A stretch of 49,750 nucleotides of DNA from Anthoceros angustus (taxonomy: Eukaryota; Streptophyta; Anthocerotopsida; Anthocerotales; Anthocerotaceae). This document shows, piece by piece, positions 42,100 to 49,750 of the stretch. Positions within the stretch are counted from its first letter, which is position 1; the number at the start of each line of letters is the position of its first letter. Both the position numbers and the translations under genes were made by a program. Under the pieces are notes generated by a model, which was not told the DNA's origin, did not search any database, and worked only from the letters and a program-made list of their open reading frames with translations. Location of the stretch: contig MU008240.1 of assembly GCA_010909165.1 (NCBI GenBank), forward strand, positions 1 to 49,750. Reading direction: 5' to 3'.

Positions 42100-42640
42100 T
42101 TGACTCCTATACCCTTATGTGAGGCTTGTGTTTTGTCGAAGAAACACCAAGTTGCCTTCAAGAACAAAGCACCTCACCGTGCATGTACTTGAGCTTGTAC
42201 ATCGATTTGTGTGGACCCTTATCTCAAGCGTCCATTGGTGGTGGGCGTTATTTCTTAACGCTTACGATGACAAAAGTAGATTTGTCACCACCTACATCCT
42301 CAAGAACAAGAGCGAATGTTTCTCCTATTTCAAGGAATACATCAAGTTCAACGCGTTGGTGGAAAGCCAAGACACTAAGATCGAGAATGAATGGGAATTC
42401 ACCTCTAATGAATTCCAGCAGCCTGTAAAGATGAAGGCATTGGGCGTCAACTCACGGTGGTATACACTCCCCAGAATGGAGTGGCGAGCGTTTGAATCTC
42501 ACTCGGAGATGGTCTCCTCATTGTCGCATGATGCTCAAGCGCCTTTACCATCGAGGCTTTGATGACCTCAACCTTTCTAACAGTTACCCACCACAAGGCA
42601 AAACTCCTTATGAAGCTTTCACAGGTAAAGCCATCCATCC
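42100..42640 (+). pseudogene. copia C integrase
   Basis: EACVLSKKHQVAFK (42121-42162) is the end of the zinc-finger/GAG-pre-integrase block. Next, in different frames, come LYIDLCGPLSQASIGGGRYF (first catalytic Asp in DLCGP) and YDDKSRFVTTYILKNKSECF, then YFKEYIKFNALVES. The second Asp and Glu region survives only as NSRWYTLPRMEWRAF, a damaged YTPQQNGVAER block. Dead by frameshifts. Confidence 0.8.
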
Positions 42641-43240
42641 AAAGACTTGAGGACGCTTTTGCCTTGCATATGCCTTCATACTGGATGGCGAACCAAGCTT
42701 TCAGAGGTCGCAGTTGCTCATGTTGGGATACGGGATAAAAGCATATAAACTATATGATGTTCCTTCTAACAAGGTCATTTATGCTCAAGTGTTACCTTGA
42801 TGAAACAAAGACTTGGGCTTGGTGGGAGCACATGTTCATGCTCCCGACGCCGAGGATAGTCTTGAGCTTTCTCATTATGATCCGATGATCATGGTACTCG
42901 AGCGCTGATGAAAATGTTCTGCAGGAGGGAAAATCGGGTGTTTGAAGAAGAACGAACCGAAATTCCACTTGACATGCCAGCCAGATGTAGGATCACATTC
43001 CTCAACCGGATCAAGCACTTGCTGCAACAAATGAAGTGTCGAGTAATGCAACCGACGAGGAAGAAGATTGTTTAACCCTCAACTTGAACAAGAACTCGAG
43101 CGAGCTTGCTCGACGTTACCCTACTCGAACGCCGACCTCCGACATTATCGTGCCCCGATTATCGTATTTCCTCTTCACATGTGAAAGCATATGCTACTAA
43201 CCTCGACCTGAGAACCAGCCTTATGCCGAGGCTTTGAGCA
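42641..43240 (+). pseudogene. copia C integrase-RT linker
   Basis: Pieces read CLAYAFILDGEPSFQR and LLMLGYGIKAYKLYDVPSNK, followed by V-YAQ. The text KAYKLYDVPSNKV is nearly that in copia D, which shows common family membership. The rest is Glu/Asp-rich and broken. Confidence 0.7.
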
Positions 43241-44000
43241 GACTGATCACAAGGAGTGGGAGAAAGCTATAAAATCGAATATGACTCATTGATTGAGAAC
43301 GGCACATGGAGTTGTCAAAATTACCTCGCGTAAAAATGGTGTCTTGTAAGTGGGTCTTCAAATTGAAAGTCAAGGCTGATGGTACCTTGATAGGTACAAG
43401 GCAAGACTAGTGGCTCGTGGATTTTCACAAGTTCGTGGACTATTTGGAGACATTCGCCCGCCAGTGAAACGCCAACCATACGAGCATTATGTGCAATACC
43501 TACAAGGACTATGAGCAAATGTTTGATGTCAAACAAAGATTCTTGAATGGCAAGCTTGACATGAAATATACATGTGCAGCCTCGCTATGTAGTCAAAGGA
43601 AAGGAGGATTATGTATAAACTTATCAAGACTCAGACGGTTGAAGCGCAATGGCTTGGAACGCAGAACTTGATGCTGAGCTTTTAGTATTAGGTTTCACCA
43701 AAAGCCGAGGATGGATGGTAGCCTCACATCTACAAGAAAGGTGACATCGTCTGCTACCTAGCGCCTATGTAGATGACCGATCTTGTCAAGTAACGATGCG
43801 GTTTTATCAAAAGATTACCGACCGCTTGCAACTAAGTTTAAGATGTCCAGCCTTGGTGATCTTGAGTTGTCTTGGTATACATGTTCGCAGAAACGCAGGT
43901 TATCACTCTCACAACCAAGATACATACCGAAAGTGCCTAGGTTTGAAGGATGCAAAGCTACACCCCTACCAAGTGGAATCAAGCTAAGTTCATAAATGTC
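43241..44000 (+). pseudogene. copia C reverse transcriptase
   Basis: EWEKAIKS (43249-43272) and MVSCKWVFKLKVKADGTL, then DRYKARLVARGFSQV, match the start of copia RT. YKLIKTQTVE near 43609 and DAVLSKDYRPLATKFKMSSL then GDLELSW (43790-43880) match later blocks (LK-FEM-DLGE). The YVDD box is not readable. Confidence 0.85.
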
Positions 44001-44099
44001 CCCACAAACAGAGAGAAGGAAAGGATGTTAGCCGTACCTTATAGGCATTGGAAAGCTCATATATGCAAAGAAACACTACTCGCATGGAAGTTGCCTTTG

Positions 44100-44625
44100 C
44101 TACTAGCGCCTCTCACTCGGAGAACCCGGGCCAAGAAATCGGACAAGCATTAAAAGAGTCTTTAGATACTTGAAGGGGACACCACATCGAGGATAAAATA
44201 TTGCCACACACCGAGAACTTGAACTTGAGGTCTTCACCGATTCGACTATGTGGAAACGTGGACAATGAGAGATCTGCTTCGTTACGTTGAGCATAGCGTG
44301 GACCGATTTGCTGGATGAGCAAAAAAAGCCAGCTTGCTCTCTCCGAGTCAAGAATGTCCTTACAGTGCTTGCAAAGAGATCATTTGGTGCAAACTACTCC
44401 TTAGCGAAATGGGTACCTACATGTACGCTCATAAGGACCGACCGAGGCTCCATGTCACTTGCTCGAACCCGGTATTTCATGCAAGGACAAAGCATATCGA
44501 GGTTGAGTATCATTTTATCGAGACCTAATCAAGGGTAAAATCAACCTCGAGTATGTGGCAACGCAAGACAATCCAGCAGACATATTGACTAAGGCTCTAG
44601 GAAAAGAGCTTCGAGAAACATGTTA
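44100..44625 (+). pseudogene. copia C RNase H and pol end
   Basis: Pieces read SLRYLKGTP-like text near 44156, DRFAGRAKKASLLSPSQE, CKEIIWCKLLLSEMG, then HARTKHIEVEYHFIE and LEYVATQDNPADILTKALGK at 44548-44607. This is the full copia RNase H end in mixed frames. Confidence 0.85.
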
Positions 44626-44639
44626 AAAGTCTTGGCCTT

Positions 44640-45745
44640 GAGACTCCTCGAGTTCCTTGGCAGATGCAAAGTAAAATCCATGCTGCGAGAACTCTAACTG
44701 ACCAGAAGGAAGAGTGTTCATCATCCGTGTAGTCATTAAAAGAGTCTCATCACGAGACACGAGAGTATGAGTCCCCACAGACTGACTCACCATGCAGGCT
44801 TTGACTCTCATCTTCCTCCTCTTCAGAAGGATCGGGACTGTCCAAGGAACGGTGGGTCTTCTCCCACTGCCTTCTTGCCTTGCCTGAGATTCTGTCTTCA
44901 GACTGGAGGTCAGACTCTTCTTCGATGCGTATGTTAGATCCTGCACAAACAGTGGGAGCTAGGTTAGCTCCACACACACACACACAAAACAGTAAACATG
45001 CTGCAACAGGAATGGAATTTGGGACTTACTATACGTGCTAACAACATGGTGAGGATACGCCCAGCAATCTTCAACTTTGATACGGCGATCACTTTTAGTC
45101 GCCACATGAACCCTATACCACATAGGGGTGCGAGGGTGCTTCAGTGAGGAGACAATTTGGGTTTCCTTGAACAGTCTCAGGGCTTGGGAAAGCTTGGTCC
45201 TCACAAGGGTTCGTAAAAAGCCAAAATGTGGTGAACATGTGCGGATTTGCTTTTACTCTTGCCGCTCTTGGCCTAAAGGAGTGACACGCACCAAGAAGGG
45301 CCGCCCATGTTTCTTGTTTAGCTGAGCTCTGTCGCAGAAACTCCTTGGTGGTTCCTTTGGGCGCCACGTTCTCTCTTCACGCCCCTTTAACCGCAGGAAG
45401 TTGGAAGTCTCCTCTGTCGCAGTACCGCCTAGCAACCGCCTAGAGCATTTCCTGCCGGTTTCTTGGGCAAAGTACCGGACTGAAGAGTGACGCCATCTCG
45501 ATATGGCTCAGATCGAAACCTTCTCTCAAGGCGATCGATGCATATGAGGCAAAAGAGCGTAAAGGAGAATTATAAAGGGAGCCAACGTACTCACCGGTGC
45601 TTCACAGTACAACAGATTCCATAGTGTCCGTAGTAAAGACATGAAGATGGGGCGAAAGCTCTACCACCACAATATGGCAAACCAAGATTGAAAACCCGAG
45701 CTCAACTCCGCAGCTAGCCTCACAAGGGACATCTAACTATTTACA
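44640..45745 (-). pseudogene. captured fragment of an unidentified spliced gene, antisense in copia C
   Basis: On the minus strand, exon 1 (about 45435-45030) reads RTWRPKEPPRSFCDRAQLNK, then KKHGRPFLVRVTPLGQE, one TAA at 45255-45253, then CSPHFGFLRTLVRTKLSQAL, MWYRVHVATKSDRRIKVEDC, WAYPHHVVSTY. It ends at a consensus donor (A|GTAAGT). An 89-base intron follows with CTAAC and CTCCCACTGTTTGTGCAG. Exon 2 (44940-44791) is Glu/Ser/Asp-rich (IEEESDLQSEDRISGKARRQ, SEEEEDESQS) and ends at a GTGAGT donor. The phases fit across the intron. It lies between copia C RNase H and its polypurine tract, in reverse direction to the element. I do not recognise the family. Antisense position explains how introns could survive retrotransposition. 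The alternative is a later insertion into copia C. Confidence 0.6.
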
Positions 45746-45746
45746 A

Positions 45747-45756
45747 CAAGTGGGAG
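45747..45756 (+). other. polypurine tract of copia C
   Basis: CAAGTGGGAG directly precedes the 3' LTR start TAATGATATAC. It is short and purine-rich in the right place to prime plus-strand synthesis. Confidence 0.7.
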
Positions 45757-46012
45757 TAATGATATACAATGTTGATATCATAGTTAGGGTTTAGGGTTTA
45801 AGTTATCCATATATTACCAAGATATGATAAGCTAGGGTTTACTAGATATGGTGTCGTTTCATTAGGGTTACGTCTAAGTGAATAGATACAACGTTTCATT
45901 AAGTTTAGTTTTAGTTGTCTTTTCATGCATAAGCAACTTACTTCTTTCTTGATCCAACAATGTAATTATTCTATAATGTTTAATTGATCTACATTAGTCC
46001 ATAAAATCTTCA
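45757..46012 (+). repeat. 3' LTR of copia C
   Basis: 256 bases matching 39301-39552, ending CTTCA and followed by ATATA. Differences from the 5' LTR include a GATATGATAAG insertion-type change near 45820 and a few single-base indels. Confidence 0.9.
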
Positions 46013-46230
46013 ATATACTCCAACGCACTGCTCCAATCGCTACTAGGCCTTGAATACAATGATATTCAACCCCATCATGCTTTGTGTGAGTGTGGAATAC
46101 AGGCTCTGGCTAACGCTATGGAACCATGATTATCCGTCTTGATAGTGCAAGTGTTGGCAATAGCAAACCAAGTTCTTGAAACAAAGAATTCACACCAAAC
46201 AACTTCCTTTACAGCCATGTAAGCATCAGA
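46013..46230 (-). pseudogene. copia D RNase H (interrupted)
   Basis: SDAYMAVKEVVWCEFFVSRT, WFAIANTCTIKTDNHGSIAL and ARACIPHS match the copia AEYMA---A-KEA-WL and D--SAI-LA-NP-FH-RTKHI blocks. The tail reads ALEY at the break point and resumes as MPQENPA at 39295. Confidence 0.85.
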
Positions 46231-46639
46231 TTTTTGCCTCAGGCAGCCTAGATAAAGCGATCGACATGTTGGTTGCTTCTTGCTTGACCAGCATATAGGT
46301 CCTCCTGTATGCTAACTACATAGCCAAACACTAACTTTATGGTATCTATATCTAAGTCTCGGATACACAGATCGAGGGCTTGTTCCTTCCGTAATGTGAT
46401 TTGATCCTCTCTATTTGTGTGCCCTTGAGGTATCTAAACACTCTTTTAACACAAGTTCAGTGTTCTTGACATGGATTTTCCAGATACTCTGAAAGGACAC
46501 TTGTAGCTTAAGGTATCTTTGGATGTGTGGTGTTGGCTGCATAGATCAGTTTACCAACAGCCTATCGGTGAAGGATCTTCACCATGTGTTCTTTCTCAAA
46601 ATGTGTTTTAGGAGACATGCTCTTGCTTTGAGCCCACTT

Positions 46640-47450
46640 GGTGGGCGCTATTGGGTTGGCTTTTCATTCCCCTCAACCACACCGCCAAGATATCGAGTTT
46701 GAGTTAAAGTTATAACACGTTTCTGTCAATTTCGCTGAATATGAATGCCGAGACAGCTCTGAAGTGGTCCAAGATTTGACATCTTGAACTTAGTAGCAAG
46801 CATGTCTATGATGTTGTTAATGAACTCTTGGTGTTGCTTGACAGGATCAAATTGTCAATGTAGACTGCCAAGAAACACACTACTTTCCCTTTAATGTAGA
46901 TGTATAAGTCCCATCAGCTTGGCTTTTCACGAAACCAAGGGCTAGTAATTCCTCATCTAGCACTACGTTCTATTCTATAGCTGACTATTTCAACCCCATA
47001 GAGTTTTGATGAGCTTGCACTATAGTCTTCTTTGCCTTTGACCTCATAGCCGGAGACTGCAAATAGATTGGATCAAGCTTTCCATACAAGAAAGGTTCAC
47101 ATCGAACATATAGTTTACAGTCCTTATATGCTCATACGGCATATATGGTCACAAGGTGGCAAGCTTCACGATGGGAGCGAAGGTTTCTAGATAGTCCAAA
47201 CCTGAAACTTGGGAGAATCCTCGCCACCACGCTTTGTATCTATCAAAAGTACCATCGACTTTTGACTTTCCAATTGAAGACCCATTTACAGGACACCATC
47301 TTGACTGGAGGTAACTTGGCCAGCTCCAAGTACCATTTTCAATGAGAGAGTCATATTCTCACCGAATAGCTTTCTCCTATTCTTTATGGGTCGCCCACGC
47401 AATGCCTCCTCATAGGATTAAGGGTCCAATGGGATCCAAGGCATGCATCA
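46640..47450 (-). pseudogene. copia D reverse transcriptase
   Basis: LPPVKMVSCKWVFNWKVKS (near 47310-47250) and then RGFSQVSGLDYLETFAP and IVKLAT (near 47200-47150) are the start of RT. The catalytic box reads FLAVYIDNLILSSN near 46870-46830, with Asn in place of the second Asp of the usual YVDD. Other blocks are in broken frames. Confidence 0.8.
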
Positions 47451-47649
47451 CCGAATGAGACGAAGATGCAAGGAAATCTGGAGCACTGTAGTAATCTGGG
47501 GGTCTTCAATCATGAGTGGGATTACGACGAACAGGCTAGGGCTTAGGATCTGCAGCAGGAAGAAGATCAGCATTCTGGCCAATATCAACACCAAAGAAAG
47601 AGTTAAAATTAAAGTCGAGTAGCATCAACTGTACTAGAGGATATTGGTT

Positions 47650-47913
47650 CTACATAGCAAGCGGAGTGGCCTGTTCAAGTTCAGGGTCAACAAGTATTGC
47701 ATCATTAGCTAAAATGGTTGCATCATCCCCACCTATAGGAATTACAATATCCTCAATGGGGGCTAGAGTGCCACGACCAGTAGAGTCAAAATGGGACACA
47801 TCAGGGAGAAAAGCACTATCCTCAAAGTCATCAGCGACTGAAGAAAATGGAGTCACTCCCATTGTAGCCCAAGGACGATGTTTGTCAAAGGTAACACTCC
47901 GAGCATATGTCAC
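47650..47913 (-). pseudogene. copia D integrase-RT linker
   Basis: An 88-codon frame starting TYARSVTFDKHRPW follows KAYKPYDVPSNKV in the neighbouring frame. It is acidic, with DDFEDSAFLPDVSHFDS and PIEDIVIPIGGDDA, as usual for the copia linker before RT. Confidence 0.8.
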
Positions 47914-47949
47914 CTTGTTACTTGGAACATCGTACGGTTTATAAGCCTT

Positions 47950-48480
47950 GATGCCTTATGTGTACCCTAACATAAGGAGCTTTCTAGTCTTGTCTGACAA
48001 TTTCTTACGCTGTTCCTTAGGGATAAAAGCAGAAGCCAAGCATCCAAAAGTCCAAAGATGAAAAATTGAAGGCTTGTGGCTAGTGAAAGCTTCATAGGGT
48101 GTCATGCCTACAAACCGAGGTGGTAGGTAACTGATTCTTGAGATAAGTGGAAGTCATGAGGGCTTCAAACCAATAAGGCAAGAAAAACTGAGCTTGATGA
48201 AGCAGATACTAGGAGGTCATCTCTTGCAAAGTTAAATTCAAGCGCTTAGAAACTTTGTTCTGTTACGAAGTATAAACAACTGTAAGTTGTCTCCCTATCC
48301 TTCCTCGGCACAAAAAGATTGGAATTCCTTCAAGGTGAATTGGCCTCCATTGTCAAATCAAAGAGTCTTAAGTTATTTTCCAGTCCATTTCTCTACATAC
48401 TTGATGTAAGTCTTGAAATGGGCAAAACACTCACTTTGTTTCTCAAAATATAAGAGGTGACAAAGTGTGTATTCATTGTG
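47950..48480 (-). pseudogene. copia D integrase
   Basis: Pieces read FDNGGQFTLKEFQSFCAEEG (the FDNG block with the second catalytic Asp), then a YT-QQN region, RLNLTLQEMTS and later HLWTFGCLASAFIPKEQRKK with LSDKTRKLLMLGYT. The first catalytic Asp region survives only as DEYT near 48480, where the element is truncated. Confidence 0.8.
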
Positions 48481-48600
48481 TATTCATCAAGAAAAGAAGT
48501 TAAATTATGTCTGAATGAAAAGACAACTTAAACTAAAATGAAAAGATATGTCTATTCATCTAGGGATGTAACATTAGTTAGTCAGAAGGGTACACCTATT
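48470..48600 (-). repeat. LTR fragment of the copia C/D family
   Basis: The minus strand reads GTTACATCCCTAGATGAATA, then GTTTAAGTTGTCTTTTCAT and TTAACTTCTTTTCTTGATG, in the order of the copia C LTR (GTTACGTCTCTAAGTGAATA, GTTTTAGTTGTCTTTTCAT, CTTACTTCTTTCTTGAT). It joins the integrase remnant of copia D directly, in the same orientation, and is probably the relic of its 5' LTR after deletion of gag. Confidence 0.65.
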
Positions 48601-49548
48601 AAATAATCAACTATCCCAATGATAACGTATTTAATGTCTTATATGGTCGATAAACACAAGTATACTTCTTCGTGAACAAGATGAACACTTTGAGGCGGCA
48701 ATATAAAGCGGAGGCTAAGAAGCTCACAATTGGGGTGTATGCTTATGAATGGGTATTTTGAGAGGCCATGGATACATTCATGAATGACAATCCTAAGGTA
48801 TATGAATAATGTATATCATACAAGATTGCCATCTCCCTTGTCATTGAAGGTGATAGCAATTGTCATGCTTGCATATGCAACCTCTCCCAAAGACCTTGCC
48901 GACTAGGTGCTTTCCACCAAACCCTAGAAACATGAGCTCCGTCCCTTGACCGCTTAAACTACACACGCAGCCATAACCAACATTACGAAAGAACTTATCA
49001 TATTAATTGTGAAAGAATCATCATAATATAAGTGAAGATAATGAATTAAAAAGTTATTATGAAAATATCTTGAACATAGCCCAAAGAGCCAAAGAAAACC
49101 CTAACTTCATCCATGGCCAAAAACTCGAGCAACCCCGACGACGCAAGTATGGGCACACAAGGAAATGAAACCGGGATGCCGGGTTCCCAGAACTAGTGTA
49201 TATTGAGTAGCCCGGGTCGGCCCCGCGATGGACCGGGCACAGGGCTTACCCATATGCTGGAAGGGAAAAACCCTGACTCCATGTAAACACTACTTCAGAC
49301 GCCCGGCCGAGGAAACGTCAGGCTCCCCTCCACTCTCTCAACAAATGGAGCCCAAATTCGCTCATAAAATATGAGTATAAGTCATAATGCAGCCAATACC
49401 GTATCTTTCTCGACGAAGGCCAGTTGAGGACCGCTCGAAGCTAGTGGGAAGCTGGCTGTCCCGTACAGTAGAAGCTTCCAGAGTCAGAATGCAATGCCAC
49501 TGCAACACCTATAAAGATCCCGGTTTCTTTCAGCAGAAACACCTGAAG
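48601..49548. other. no recognisable gene
   Basis: AT-rich at first (48600-49090), then GC-richer with CCCGGGTCGGCCCCGCGATG near 49212. No open frame with a domain. The sequence just before the ABC-like segment shows no Walker A coding text in any plus frame. Confidence 0.4.
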
Positions 49549-49549
49549 T

Positions 49550-49750
49550 TGCGATAACGGAACCATTCATCTTGATGGAATGGATTTGCTGAAAGAGAAA
49601 GATGCAGTCCGACAAACACTTGGATACCTTCCACAGGAATTCGGACTTTATCCTAAATCCAGGGCGGAAGACCTGCTCAATTACTTCGCCGTTTTGAAAG
49701 GCATTACTTCCAACCCAAAGAAAAGAGGTCGTGGAATCCTGCTGATACAA
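49550..49750 (+). pseudogene. bacterial-type ABC transporter ATP-binding protein, fragment at window edge
   Basis: The plus frame from 49559 reads GTIHLDGMDLLKEKDAVRQT, LGYLPQEFGLYPKSRAEDLL and NYFAVLKGITSNPKK. This is the stretch between Walker A and the signature motif of a bacterial ABC ATPase, with the Q-loop in YLPQEF. Close look-alikes are multidrug/antibiotic-export type ATPases of bacteria, from memory often Bacteroidota. Upstream the frame meets TGA at 49544, and the Walker A (GPNGAGKS/T) that should lie about 20 codons earlier is absent. Near 49720 a shift to another frame restores the expected RKEVVES, so the copy is frameshifted. The minus frame 49750-49484 is its shadow. It is a truncated foreign-looking gene piece; it could be a transfer, contamination or a chimeric contig end. 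Confidence 0.75.

Larger units (their letters stand above)
39301..46012 (+). mobile_element. complete but dead Ty1/copia element C, nested in copia D
   Basis: 6.7 kb with 5' LTR, PBS, pre-gag ORF, Gag, protease, integrase, RT, RNase H, a captured antisense gene fragment, polypurine tract and 3' LTR, in normal order. All coding parts are frameshifted. It is inserted on the plus strand into the RNase H coding sequence of copia D (minus). Both share the pol linker text KAYK-YDVPSNKV, so they belong to one family. The two LTRs differ by several indels and substitutions, so insertion is not recent, assuming the sequence is accurate. Confidence 0.9.
46013..48480 (-). mobile_element. Ty1/copia remnant D, host of the nested element
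   Basis: On the minus strand, integrase (about 48480-47950), linker (47913-47650), RT (about 47450-46640) and RNase H (about 46230-46013) follow in order. The pol then continues on the far side of copia C at 39300-39190. Gag, protease and the integrase N-terminus are missing; instead a family LTR fragment abuts at 48470-48600, so an internal deletion is likely. Frames are heavily shifted. Confidence 0.85.

Noticed and set aside
45030-45120. Zona pellucida-domain-like look of the captured gene (LRLFK then KVEDCWAYP)
   Set aside because: Short resemblance only; the Cys pattern cannot be checked and such domains are not expected in plants. Left as unidentified.
49484-49750. 88-aa minus-strand ORF
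   Set aside because: Antisense shadow of the ABC ATPase frame.

Overview
This window reads as nuclear DNA of a land plant. It holds an intron-split YUCCA-type flavin monooxygenase gene (an auxin-biosynthesis family), several plant-type Ty1/copia elements whose primer-binding sites match initiator tRNA-Met, a Ty3/gypsy element, 5S rRNA-derived repeats and many minisatellites. I cannot place it within land plants from sequence alone. No operon, CRISPR array or tRNA gene is visible. Nearly all coding matter is broken by single-base frameshifts or stops. This fits old transposons, but it also affects the YUCCA gene, so some breaks may be assembly indels. One N lies at 18449.

Layout. 1-3.8 kb: two related LTR-like units with CTCCTACC palindromes, then GC-rich and unassigned sequence. 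4.7-5.2 kb: fragment of a DUF7869-type transposase-like protein. 5.6-8.2 kb: minus-strand copia remnant (copia A: LTR end, PBS, extra pre-gag ORF, Gag, zinc knuckle, protease). 8.6-18.5 kb: pyrimidine-rich plus strand whose minus strand encodes coiled-coil, Gag-like ORFs, with a copia integrase-RT-RNase H remnant (copia B, 10.3-12.3 kb) and a perfect 408-bp direct repeat. 18.6-18.8 kb: another copia LTR/PBS remnant. 20.1-28.6 kb: a decayed minus-strand gypsy element between two copies of a 0.6-kb AT-rich repeat.

29.3-31.4 kb: the YUCCA-like gene on the minus strand, four exons, about 420 codons. Its last exon has a frameshift and a degenerate tandem copy of its end. 31.8-35.6 kb: tandem duplications and unassigned DNA. 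35.6-36.5 kb: Tigger/pogo-like transposase fragment. 37.7-38.3 kb: a repeat with CCGGACGTCC-type motifs and two tandem 5S rRNA-like segments. 38.7-39.2 kb: the 3' end of an unidentified intron-containing gene.

39.2-48.6 kb is a nest. A copia element on the plus strand (copia C, 39301-46012, both LTRs, PBS, ATATA target duplication) sits inside the RNase H region of a related minus-strand element (copia D). Copia C also carries, antisense between its pol end and 3' LTR, a fragment of an unidentified spliced gene with good splice sites. The last 190 bases of the window read as part of a bacterial-type ABC transporter ATPase, which is out of place and may be a transfer, contamination or a chimeric contig end.
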